A stretch of 40,175 bases of DNA from Planctomycetaceae bacterium (lineage in GTDB: Bacteria > Planctomycetota > Planctomycetia > Pirellulales > UBA1268), in contig CANHCU010000020.1 of the NCBI GenBank assembly GCA_947459185.1, positions 1 through 40,175 of the forward strand, written 5' to 3'. Of the stretch, positions 25,543 to 33,244 are shown one piece after another (the first letter of the stretch is position 1; each line of letters opens with the position of its first letter). The position numbers and the translations under genes were made by a program. Below the pieces are notes generated by a model. It was not told where the DNA came from and did not search any database. It worked only from the letters and a program-made list of their open reading frames with translations.

Positions 25543-26472
25543 ATGATCCGCCCCCTCAGCCGTATCGCTCCCGATTGGTGGGACTACACGACACTCGATG
25601 CCGAGATCATCCGCGATGCCGCCAGGCTCACCGCGGAGGATCTCCTGGCGCTGTCGCGGCCCGGGTTTCGTGTCATGCTGTTCGACACCCTCGAAGAGTT
25701 CTACCTCGCCGAAGCGATCGAATACATCGTCGCCTGGAAACAGGCAACGGCGGATGAACCCGTCGGCATCTGCGGGCCGATCGGGCCGACAGAGCAATTG
25801 CCAATGGTGGCCCGTCTCGTCAACGAACTCGATATCGACCTGCGATACGCCCACTTCTGGGGCATGGACGAATGGTATGACAACGGCCGCGAGGTGCCTG
25901 TCTCGCATCCACTGTCGTTCGAGCGTGCTGACCGCGAACTCTGCTTCGACAGAATCCGGCCGGAGCTCCGAATGCCCGAGGCCAACCTGCATTTTCCGAA
26001 GGCGGACGTCCAGCCCTACGTCGCGAGTTGGGAGACTGCTCGCTGCGCGGTGATGCAGGGCGGTCAGGGAGATGCCAAGCATTGGGCCTTCAATGACCCG
26101 TTCCGCCGCGTTGGTCTCCACAAGGAGATGCCGCCCTCACCTGCTGAATACCGTGCCCTGTCCACCCGTGTCGTCGATCTTCATCCTGTCACGCTGGCCC
26201 AGAACGCCCGCACGAGCGGCGGCGGCAACATCACGATGGTGCCGACGCAGGCCATCACGGTGGGCCCGCTCCAAACCTGGAAGGCTGGCAAGGTGTCGAT
26301 CTGGCAGGCTGGCAACCACGACAACCCTTTGGGCCAGCGGCTCACGGCAATGATGATCTCAAAGCGGCTCGTCGACACGGCGGTGCCGATGTCGTTGCTG
26401 GCCGATCATCCTGATGTTCAGTTCAACTATTACCGCGGCGGTCTCGGCACCTGTGCGGTCGAAATGCACTAG
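25543..26472 (+). CDS. NagB-like (glucosamine-6-phosphate deaminase/isomerase fold) protein with altered active site
   Basis: The 309-residue protein resembles NagB over its length. [20 protein letters not shown] stands for the phosphate-loop region. [10 protein letters not shown] keeps the catalytic-type Asp109 (NagB NLDEY). [11 protein letters not shown] stands for GxDGHIAFNEP, with His180 kept, Ala178 in place of Asp141 and Asp185 in place of Glu148 of E. coli Nag[26 protein letters not shown] matches VPxQAITMGxxxILxA. The family's activity therefore cannot be assumed. It may act on a different sugar phosphate or be a regulator. There is no signal peptide. It lies 94 bases after the WD40 gene and may be transcribed separately. 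Confidence 0.75.
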   Translation: MIRPLSRIAPDWWDYTTLDAEIIRDAARLTAEDLLALSRPGFRVMLFDTLEEFYLAEAIEYIVAWKQATADEPVGICGPIGPTEQLPMVARLVNELDIDLRYAHFWGMDEWYDNGREVPVSHPLSFERADRELCFDRIRPELRMPEANLHFPKADVQPYVASWETARCAVMQGGQGDAKHWAFNDPFRRVGLHKEMPPSPAEYRALSTRVVDLHPVTLAQNARTSGGGNITMVPTQAITVGPLQTWKAGKVSIWQAGNHDNPLGQRLTAMMISKRLVDTAVPMSLLADHPDVQFNYYRGGLGTCAVEMH

Positions 26473-26514
26473 GACGCGGCGGAAGCAAAAGAGGGACGGG
26501 AGCGATTTTCACCC

Positions 26515-26712
26515 AAGAGCGTAAGCGATGGGATCTGTCTTGTGGCGGGGCCGATCCCCCGGCTCGCGCCGGGGGCTTGTATGGGATCCGCATCCCCCGG
26601 CTTGCGCGGGGGGCTTTTATGGAAATGTTCATAAAAGCCCTGAGCGCAAGCGATGGGATCGGCCCACCAATCGCGACCGCATCCCCCGGCTCGCGTCGGG
26701 GGCTTGTATGTG
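26515..26712. repeat. REP-like array of G+C-rich hairpins
   Basis: Between convergent genes lie three related hairpin units: CCCCCGGCTCGCGCCGGGGG at 26556-26575 (perfect 8-bp stem), a copy at 26594-26613 with a mutated stem, and a copy at 26683-26702 with one G-T wobble. Each is followed by GGGCTTxTATG. A motif AGCGyAAGCGATGGGATC occurs at about 26518 and 26643. Another perfect inverted repeat (GGGCTTTTAT at 26611-26620, ATAAAAGCCC at 26631-26640) lies among them. The array could serve as a bidirectional terminator or be a mobile REP family. ORFs crossing it are artefacts. Confidence 0.75.
26611..26640. terminator. Strong hairpin within the REP-like array
   Basis: GGGCTTTTAT and ATAAAAGCCC are exact reverse complements around a 10-base loop. 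Within the loop GAA and TTC can pair as well, extending the stem to 13 pairs with one bulged G. It lies between convergent genes and would be a hairpin on either transcript. Confidence 0.55.
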
Positions 26713-26765
26713 CCCATGCCCGCCCGAAGCACGTACCGCGCCGAACAGGATTGACTCCTGCATCG

Positions 26766-27470
26766 TTATTCTAGCGCTGCCGGGGCGAGTTCCCGGATGC
26801 GGATCTTGCGGAAGTGGACCTCGTCGCCGTGGCCGAGGAAGCCGATGCGGCCCTGCGTCCGGGCGAGGCCAGGGTGGGCCTTGCCGTCCAGCGTGGGCTT
26901 GCCCTCGCGGTAGGGGGTGATGTCGGCGTCGAGGATCTGTTTGCCGTTGACCACGACCTTCACCTTCGAGCCCACAACGGTCACCTCCTCGGTGTTCCAT
27001 TCGCCGGTGGGCTTGAGGCAGTCGCGGGCTGCCGGCACGACGCCGTAGATGGATCCATGCACCTGCCAGGGCTGGAGATCGGCATACTTGGGATGACCGT
27101 CATCCAGAATCTGTAACTCGAGCCCGTCGAAGGCGGCGTTGCCCGTCAGCGGGGCCCGGATCGCCAGACCGTTGTTGGCGCCGGGCGTCAGTCGGAATTC
27201 AAACGTCAGCACGCAGTCTGCAAACTCACGGGTCGTCAGCAGGCTGCCGCCAGCCCCCTTCTTGCACCGGATTTCGCCGTCCACGACCTCGTAGCCCGCC
27301 AGATCCCCCTGCCAGCCGGTGAGATCGCTGCCGTTGAAGAGCGACGTGAAGGCCGGCGGTTCGTCGGCCCGACTGACGGCTGGCCCACTCGAAAGAAGCC
27401 CGACCACAAGAGTTTGCAGCGCCCAGGCGACAAGGATGGCGGCTGGCATCGCGAAACGGCAACAAACCAT
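26766..27470 (-). CDS. DUF1080 (3-keto-disaccharide hydrolase-like) exported protein
   Basis: The 234-residue protein has a signal peptide (AAILVAWALQTLVVGLLSSGPAVSRADEPP). The DUF1080 jelly roll follows, with FTSLFNGSDLTGWQG at its start, LELQILDDGHPKYADL in the middle and a concluding GRIGFLGHGDEVHFRKIRIREL. The fold is concanavalin/laminarinase-like. Some DUF1080 members hydrolyse 3-keto-glycosides, but many are uncharacterised. A start at an internal ATG (27449) is possible because the first seven residues are not needed for the signal. The gene is leftward, downstream of the NagB-PIG-L gene by about 90 bases, and probably in its transcript. Confidence 0.92.
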   Translation of the reverse strand: MVCCRFAMPAAILVAWALQTLVVGLLSSGPAVSRADEPPAFTSLFNGSDLTGWQGDLAGYEVVDGEIRCKKGAGGSLLTTREFADCVLTFEFRLTPGANNGLAIRAPLTGNAAFDGLELQILDDGHPKYADLQPWQVHGSIYGVVPAARDCLKPTGEWNTEEVTVVGSKVKVVVNGKQILDADITPYREGKPTLDGKAHPGLARTQGRIGFLGHGDEVHFRKIRIRELAPAALE

Positions 27471-27558
27471 GGTCGTGTGACTCCGGCGGTGGATTCAGGG
27501 GGACGTGTCGAAGGGGAACGTGACGCAGCGAGTGGCAGAAAAAGAGCGGGTGGACCGG

Positions 27559-29556
27559 TCAGGTACGGTGCAGGACGAAGCCCTCGATCGCCTCGTATTC
27601 CGGTAGGCCGAGCCGGTCGTAGAGGCGGGCCGTTTCGCGGTTGCGATCCTCGGCACGCTGCCAGAATTCCCGCGGGTCGGTGGGGCCGGGGAAGAGCGCG
27701 CGGTCCTTCTGGCTCTCGTGCTTGAAGATGGCCATCCGCTTGCGGTTTACCTCGTCGGGAGAGAGGGGCACCGCCATGTCGATCTCGTGCGGCTCCCACT
27801 CCTGCCAGGCGCCGCGGTAGAGCCAGAGTTCGCAGGTCTTGGCCCAGGCGCGGTCGGCGAGGCTTTCCAACGACTGAAAGATCGCGTTCAGGCAGACGCG
27901 GTGCGTGCCGTGGGGATCGGAGAGATCGCCGGCCGCGTAGATCTGGTGCGGCTTCACCTCGTCGAGGAGTTTCGAGGTGATCGCGATGTCGTCCGCGCCG
28001 ATCGGCTTCTTGCGAACACGCCCGGTCTCGTAGAACGGCAGGTCGAGGAAATGGATGTGTTCCGGCTTCACTCCGGAGTAGCGGGCACCGGCCCGGGCCT
28101 CCGTGCGGCGGATCAGGCCCTTCACGATCTGCAACTCCGGCAGGTCGACCTCGCCGGCGTGTTTGGTGCGAAGGAAGGTGCGGATCGTGTCGGCGATCTC
28201 GCTCGGCTTCGTGCCGACGCCGAACGCCCGGCAGAACTCCTCGACGAAGTCCACGTGCCTGTCGGCCGACTCGTCCCAGACGGCGATGTTGCCGCTGGTC
28301 TGATAGGCCACGTGCACCTCATGCCCCTGCTCGCAGAGGCGGATAAAGGTGCCGCCCATGCTGATCACGTCGTCGTCGGGGTGCGGGCTGAAGATCACCA
28401 CCCGTTTCGGGAAATCGTCCGACTGGGCATCGCTGCCTGCTGGCGCCCCCGCCGCGGTCCCGCGGACCTTCCGTGGTCGGCCCGGCTTGCCGCCCGGCCA
28501 GCCGGTGATCGTGTCCTGCATCGTGCGGAAGACCTCGATGTTGATGTCGTAGGCCCGACCGCGATTGCTGACGAGATCCTGAAGACCGTGCTCGCTGTAG
28601 TCTTCGTCGGTGAGCTTGAGAATCGGCTTCTCGAGCTGGAGCGCCAGCCAGATGACGGCCTTTCGCGTGAGGGCTTCGGTCCATTCGAGGCCCATCGAGT
28701 CGAGCGGGCCCACGAGCCAGGGCGAATCGAATCGCGTGAGCCGGGCCGCCGCGGCCCGGTCGAGCACGAACCTGGCGTCGGCATGCTGCTGCAGCGCGCT
28801 TGCTGACACATGGCTGCAGGGCGGCTCCTCGACCGCCTTGCGGACGATCGGAGCCTTGTGTTCGCCGAAGGCCAGGAGCACGACACGCCGGGCGTCGAGA
28901 ATCGAGCCGACGCCCATCGTGATCGCCTGCCGCGGCACGTTCCATTCGCCAAAGAAATCGCTGGCGGCATCGGATCGCGTCACGCTGTCGAGTGTGATCA
29001 GCCGGGTGCGGCTTTCGGTCGCGCTGCCCGGCTCGTTGAAGCCGATGTGGCCGGTCCGACCGATGCCGAGCAGTTGCAGGTCGATGCCGCCCGCGTCGCG
29101 GATCATCTCCTCGTAGCGGGCACAGGCCTCGGCCACCTTTTCCCGTGGCAGCAGGCCATCGGGGATGTGGATCGCATCGGCCGGAATGTCGAGGTGGTCG
29201 AAGAGGTGTTCCCGCATGAAGCGGTGGTAGCTCTGCAGCGCATCGGGCTGCATGGGCCAGTATTCGTCGAGGTTGAATGTGACGACTGTCCTGAACGACA
29301 CACCATCCTCGCGGTGCAGCCGGATAAGCTCGTCGTAGACGGCGACTGGCGTGCTGCCGGTCGCGAGGCCCAGCACCGTCTTCTGGCCGGCTGCTGCGCG
29401 GCTCTGCACGAGGTCGGCGATCTCGCGGGCCACTGAGCGGCTGGCGTCGCCCGGCTGGTCATAAACGGTGACGGGGATCCGCTCGACCGTGTGCACGTGG
29501 GGCAGGGGGCCGCGGTAAATTGGCGAAGACGGCACGGTGGTGGAACTGGCGGCCAT
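27559..29556 (-). CDS. nagB: NagB-PIG-L fusion: glucosamine-6-phosphate deaminase plus LmbE-type N-deacetylase
   Basis: The 665-residue cytoplasmic protein fuses two enzymes. Residues 1-260 are NagB: GLATGSTP phosphate loop, FNLDEYW (Asp97), GIGRTGHIGFNEPGS (His170, Glu175) and VPRQAITMGVGSIL. Residues 270-355 form a helical linker. Residues 385-640 are PIG-L/LmbE: SPHPDDDVISMGGT (zinc ligands in HPDDD, 392-396) and SDPHGTHRVC with the third-ligand His. Together they could deacetylate an N-acetylglucosamine derivative and deaminate glucosamine-6-phosphate to fructose-6-phosphate. Which step the PIG-L half performs is inferred. The ATG at 29556 has GAGGAG upstream; an upstream TTG at 29574 was rejected. 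Confidence 0.92.
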   Translation of the reverse strand: MAASSTTVPSSPIYRGPLPHVHTVERIPVTVYDQPGDASRSVAREIADLVQSRAAAGQKTVLGLATGSTPVAVYDELIRLHREDGVSFRTVVTFNLDEYWPMQPDALQSYHRFMREHLFDHLDIPADAIHIPDGLLPREKVAEACARYEEMIRDAGGIDLQLLGIGRTGHIGFNEPGSATESRTRLITLDSVTRSDAASDFFGEWNVPRQAITMGVGSILDARRVVLLAFGEHKAPIVRKAVEEPPCSHVSASALQQHADARFVLDRAAAARLTRFDSPWLVGPLDSMGLEWTEALTRKAVIWLALQLEKPILKLTDEDYSEHGLQDLVSNRGRAYDINIEVFRTMQDTITGWPGGKPGRPRKVRGTAAGAPAGSDAQSDDFPKRVVIFSPHPDDDVISMGGTFIRLCEQGHEVHVAYQTSGNIAVWDESADRHVDFVEEFCRAFGVGTKPSEIADTIRTFLRTKHAGEVDLPELQIVKGLIRRTEARAGARYSGVKPEHIHFLDLPFYETGRVRKKPIGADDIAITSKLLDEVKPHQIYAAGDLSDPHGTHRVCLNAIFQSLESLADRAWAKTCELWLYRGAWQEWEPHEIDMAVPLSPDEVNRKRMAIFKHESQKDRALFPGPTDPREFWQRAEDRNRETARLYDRLGLPEYEAIEGFVLHRT

Positions 29557-29671
29557 GAAATCTCCTCGGTTCAAGCGGACGAATCACCTTGGCAAACAGC
29601 ACTATTTAAGCATCTCTTCAGACCACCTGCGAGATGGGTTTGGCTGATCCTCGACACCGTCTCGATGCACA

Positions 29672-30421
29672 TTATTTCACCGCGGCGGGCAGTTCGCGGA
29701 TGAAGACATTGCGAACGTGCATCGGGGCGCCGTGGGTTTGGATCTGGATCGGCCCCCGGGCGGGGAGAGGCTCGCCCTTGGCGAAATAGTTGGGCAGCGG
29801 CTGGTGGTCAACCACCAGCTGATCGTTGAGGACCACCGTGACACGGTCGCCCTGCATACGGATCCGGGTGGCATTCCACTGGCCGGTCGGCCGGTCGGCC
29901 TTCACGAGCGGAAACTTTCCGGGGGAGTCGGCCGGGTTGTTCCAGAGACCGCCTGAGCCCTTCTGGTTGCCGTGTTTGAAGTCGCGTTCGCATTCGGGAT
30001 CCCAGATCTGCACCTGCGGGTTGGCCCGCAGGTAGATACCGCTGTCGGCGCAGGGGGCAGGCAGCATCCATTCGATGAGCAATTCGACATCGCCGTAGTC
30101 GCTGGCCGTGGTGAGAAAGACCCCATGGCCATCGCTCACGATCACGCCATCCTGAATGGTCCAGTGGGATGCCATGTCGGCATTCCACTCCTGTTGCCGC
30201 TTTGCTCGTTCTTCGGGAGTGCCTTCCGCCTCCTTGCGTGGGTCGAGATGCGGCCGTCCCCGCCAGCCGACGAGATCGGTGCCGTTGAAGAGCGATGTGA
30301 AGCCCTCCGGCGGTTGGGCAGCCTGGGCGTCACCCGCGAAAAACGATCCGGCCACAAGCACGAGCGAGAGTATGCGTGTGCAGGGCAGCATGCAAAGCCG
30401 GCAAAGTCGTGTCGTGTGCAT
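29672..30421 (-). CDS. DUF1080 exported protein, second copy
   Basis: From the ATG at 30421, preceded by AGGAGAC, the protein has 249 residues. A signal peptide comes first (CTRILSLVLVAGSFFAGDAQA). The DUF1080 domain includes FTSLFNGTDLVGWRG and VELLIEWMLPAPCADSGIYLRANPQVQIWD. It ends with PLPARGPIQIQTHGAPMHVRNVFIREL. The longer open frame back to 30601 is basic and unlike the family. It is clearly diverged from the first DUF1080 copy, so this is not a recent duplication. The gene follows the beta-helix gene by 49 bases in the same direction and is likely co-transcribed with it. Hydrolysis of a keto-glycoside is a family-level suggestion. Confidence 0.92.
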   Translation of the reverse strand: MHTTRLCRLCMLPCTRILSLVLVAGSFFAGDAQAAQPPEGFTSLFNGTDLVGWRGRPHLDPRKEAEGTPEERAKRQQEWNADMASHWTIQDGVIVSDGHGVFLTTASDYGDVELLIEWMLPAPCADSGIYLRANPQVQIWDPECERDFKHGNQKGSGGLWNNPADSPGKFPLVKADRPTGQWNATRIRMQGDRVTVVLNDQLVVDHQPLPNYFAKGEPLPARGPIQIQTHGAPMHVRNVFIRELPAAVK

Positions 30422-30470
30422 CGTGAAAAGTCTCCTGGGGTTGGCGGCCTGGGGCATCGACGACCGGAGG

Positions 30471-33140
30471 TCACTGCGCCTCCGGCCAGAGGGTCGGCAC
30501 CGTGGGCAAATCAGCCGTGAGCGTGGTCTTCGTGCGGCGGCCGGCGAGCGTGGTATCGATCGGCTTGAAGCCAAGGGCGAGGGCAGGGGAGTCGAGGCCA
30601 ATGGTAAAGGTGCCGTGCTGCGGATCGGTGAACTTCGGGTCGGCCACGATCGATCGCTCGTCCTGCCCGGAAGCCTGCCGTGCGGCGAGATCCTTCCCGT
30701 CGGGAAACACCACGGGGCCCGATGCGTTCCAGTAGCAGTTGGCTTCCGTCACGATTCCCTTGATCCAGTCGCCCTTCATCAGCGGCTTATCGGAATTCCA
30801 CCAGACGATGTTACGGGCAAACCGGAAGCTCGTGTGGTCTTCGACGCGGCTCCGCTGCAACTGCCAATCGCGGGCGCTCGAGAAGATGTTGTTCTCGATC
30901 GTGTTGTCGCGGCCGTAGTGCTGGTGGAAGCCGCCGGAACTGGTTCCGTGGACGATGTTGTTCCGCATCACGACGCCGGTCGAGCCCTCGTCGGTGTAGA
31001 GGCCCCAGCCGCCGTAGTCGTGGCTCGTGATGCCATGGATGACGTTTCCCTCCACGACCGTGCCGGGCGACACGCCCAGCGTGTAGACCGCGCCCATGTC
31101 GGAAAGCACGCCGTGGCCGAGGTCGTGGATGTGGTTGTAGCGAACGAGGTTGTGGTGGGCCGGGCTCTCGGCATAGCCCCAGGTCCAGCCGATCGAGACG
31201 CCCGAATAGGTGAGATCGAAGATGTCGCAGTGTTCGACGGTGGTGTGCGAGGCGTTGCCGATCCAGACGCCGATCGCCGCCGAGTGGATGCGGCCCCCAT
31301 GTGCGATCGTGCAGTCGCGGACCACATTGCCCGTGACGGCAGCCTCCGGATCGGGGAGTTTGGCCGTGGTGCCGACGAGCACGCCGCCGGCGGCGAGGTC
31401 GACCAGTTCGCACCGCGACAGGGTGCAGTCCTGACAGCCGTGGCCCAGTTCGAACGCGTAGCGGCCGACGTGCCGCACGCCGCAGCGTTCGAAGACGACG
31501 TGTCGCGCGGCGGTGGCCGTAATCGCCGCCCCTACGTTCACCTCGGCCTGTGGATACGACTGCCCGCCCGGCGGCAGAGTCCAGTTTCCGTGGGCGAACG
31601 AAAGACCCTCGAACCGGATCTGTTCGACGAATCGTTTGGCGGCCACGTCGCCACAGAGTTCCACCAGCCGGTCGAGCACCGGTGCCACGACCGTGATAGC
31701 TTCGGGCGTCTCGCCCGACTGTGGGCAATAGGTGAGCGTGCCGGTCGGCCGGTCGAGATACCAGGAGCCGGGCACGCCGAGCGCCTCGCGGACATTCTCC
31801 GCGCGGAATCGGTTGCCCTTGGGGAAGGAGCACCATTCATGAACGCCCCTAGTGCGTCCGGCGAACGTGACCGCCTTCTTCGTGGGATCATTCTCCATCG
31901 GTTCGATCGTGGCGATCGGCAGCCGGGTCATCGTCCACGTGTGGACGGCGACAACTTCCACGTCGCCGAGATTCGCCCAGTCAGTCCGCAGCTCGTCGCC
32001 TGAAAAGACGAACCGATCGTGCCCTTTGCCGGCGTTGGCCGCCGATGGCGGCAGTTTGTCGGCGATCGTGTGCCAGCCCGTGGCAGGCAACACCGGCCGG
32101 AATCGTCGCTGGTCGTTGACGAAGAGCTGCGCGAAATTCCATGCCCCCGCCTTCACCTCCGGGAGCACGACCTTCCAACGAGGTGTTTCCTGTTGCGTCT
32201 CTTGCGAAACGTTCCAGCCCGTGACGATCCGGCCACCGCTGAAGAGCGGCCGTGCCCCGTCGGCTGCGCGGATGATCGTTGGTGCCGCGGGCGTGCCAGA
32301 GTCTTCCGGCGTGATCACGAGCGTGGCTGCCAGCTCGTAGCGGCCGTCGGCCACTTCGACCACGAATGGGCCGGCGCGATCTGGCTCCGCGGTCCGCAAC
32401 TCCCGCACCCGATCGAGCGCGCGGCGGAGCGTGGCCACTGGCTGAGTGACCGAGCCGTCGTGCCGATCGTTGCCGGTCGGTGCCACCGACACATCCGGTT
32501 TCGCCGACCAGCCGCGGAGCCGGCAGTGCAGCTGGGCGACCCGGCCCATAAAGTGGTCCATGGCAAAAGGCCCTGCGGCCTCGAGCATGTGCCGCCTGGC
32601 TCGATCGTCGTCGCCGATCGCCTCGAAATAGAGCCCGAGGTAAAGATGGGCGAAGCAGCGTTGGTTGCGGCGGGCCTCCTCGGGGCCGGCTTCGGCGGCC
32701 GGCAGCACTGCCGCTGGCTCGGCACGGCCTGCGAAGAGTTCGAGAACCTCCCGCATCGGCACCCGCGCATCGGCACCAACGGGAATGATGGCCTGGCGGG
32801 CGGCGTCGGCACCCTGATCGCGGGCCACGCATGCGAAGTGCCAGGCGACGTTTTCGACGTCGGCCGGATTCACGGTGCGGTGGAGTTCGAACTGCCGGCG
32901 GCCGTCATCGAAGCGACCGGCGTAGTAGAGAGCCAGGCCTCGCTGCCAGAGCTCGGGCTCGCTCCGGGGTCGGGCCAGGACGAGCTGGTCGAAGGCCTTC
33001 GCCGATTCAACGGGCTGGGCCGCGAAGAAGAGCCTGACAGCGTTATTGAAGAGTGCCGCCGGGTCGGCCGGGGTATCACCGCGGGCCGCAGCCGCGACGA
33101 GGACGATCGCGAGGCAGAGAAACCATCGCCGTTGGATCAT
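30471..33140 (-). CDS. Exported protein with TPR-like N-terminus and right-handed beta-helix domain
   Basis: The 889-residue protein has a signal peptide (WFLCLAIVLVAAAARGDTP). TPR-like helices cover about residues 25-200 (ALFNNAVRLFFAAQPVESAKAFDQLVLARP, and LWQRGLALYYAGRFDDGRRQFEL). A beta-helix domain from about 215 onward starts with DVSVAPTGNDRHDGSVTQPVATLRRALD and contains repeated N/G-turn rungs such as TTVEHCDIFDLTYSGVS, HNLVRYNHIHDLGHGV and NTIENNIFSSARDWQ. Such helices bind or cleave polysaccharides, and no lyase residues could be assigned. The ATG at 33140 is preferred over the TTG at 33146. It lies just past a GGTGCC repeat and upstream of the second DUF1080 gene, suggesting a glycan-related role. 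Confidence 0.88.
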   Translation of the reverse strand: MIQRRWFLCLAIVLVAAAARGDTPADPAALFNNAVRLFFAAQPVESAKAFDQLVLARPRSEPELWQRGLALYYAGRFDDGRRQFELHRTVNPADVENVAWHFACVARDQGADAARQAIIPVGADARVPMREVLELFAGRAEPAAVLPAAEAGPEEARRNQRCFAHLYLGLYFEAIGDDDRARRHMLEAAGPFAMDHFMGRVAQLHCRLRGWSAKPDVSVAPTGNDRHDGSVTQPVATLRRALDRVRELRTAEPDRAGPFVVEVADGRYELAATLVITPEDSGTPAAPTIIRAADGARPLFSGGRIVTGWNVSQETQQETPRWKVVLPEVKAGAWNFAQLFVNDQRRFRPVLPATGWHTIADKLPPSAANAGKGHDRFVFSGDELRTDWANLGDVEVVAVHTWTMTRLPIATIEPMENDPTKKAVTFAGRTRGVHEWCSFPKGNRFRAENVREALGVPGSWYLDRPTGTLTYCPQSGETPEAITVVAPVLDRLVELCGDVAAKRFVEQIRFEGLSFAHGNWTLPPGGQSYPQAEVNVGAAITATAARHVVFERCGVRHVGRYAFELGHGCQDCTLSRCELVDLAAGGVLVGTTAKLPDPEAAVTGNVVRDCTIAHGGRIHSAAIGVWIGNASHTTVEHCDIFDLTYSGVSIGWTWGYAESPAHHNLVRYNHIHDLGHGVLSDMGAVYTLGVSPGTVVEGNVIHGITSHDYGGWGLYTDEGSTGVVMRNNIVHGTSSGGFHQHYGRDNTIENNIFSSARDWQLQRSRVEDHTSFRFARNIVWWNSDKPLMKGDWIKGIVTEANCYWNASGPVVFPDGKDLAARQASGQDERSIVADPKFTDPQHGTFTIGLDSPALALGFKPIDTTLAGRRTKTTLTADLPTVPTLWPEAQ

Positions 33141-33155
33141 TGCCAAAGCTCGAAA

Positions 33156-33232
33156 GGTGCCAGCTCAAAAAAAGGTTCAAGCTACCAGATAGAGGCAGTC
33201 TCGTAGATTACCCAGTTGTGATGGCAGGCACC
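33156..33232. repeat. GGTGCC-type inverted repeat, degenerate copy
   Basis: GGTGCCAGCTC at about 33156-33166 faces GGCAGGCACC at about 33223-33232. The ends are inverted copies of the same motif seen at 12702-12774, but the inner arms have diverged. The element sits between the Gfo/Idh gene end and the beta-helix gene start. An A-run follows the left arm and a T-run the right arm. Confidence 0.6.
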
Positions 33233-33244
33233 GTTTTCTTTTTC

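Noticed and set aside
26515-26712. Possible CRISPR or small RNA gene in the hairpin array
   Set aside because: Spacing between hairpins is irregular and there is no promoter-like sequence; a REP-like array between convergent genes explains it better.
30156-32003. A 615-codon open frame antisense to the beta-helix gene
   Set aside because: The opposite strand has the signal peptide, beta-helix rungs and ribosome site; this frame has only antisense-type composition.
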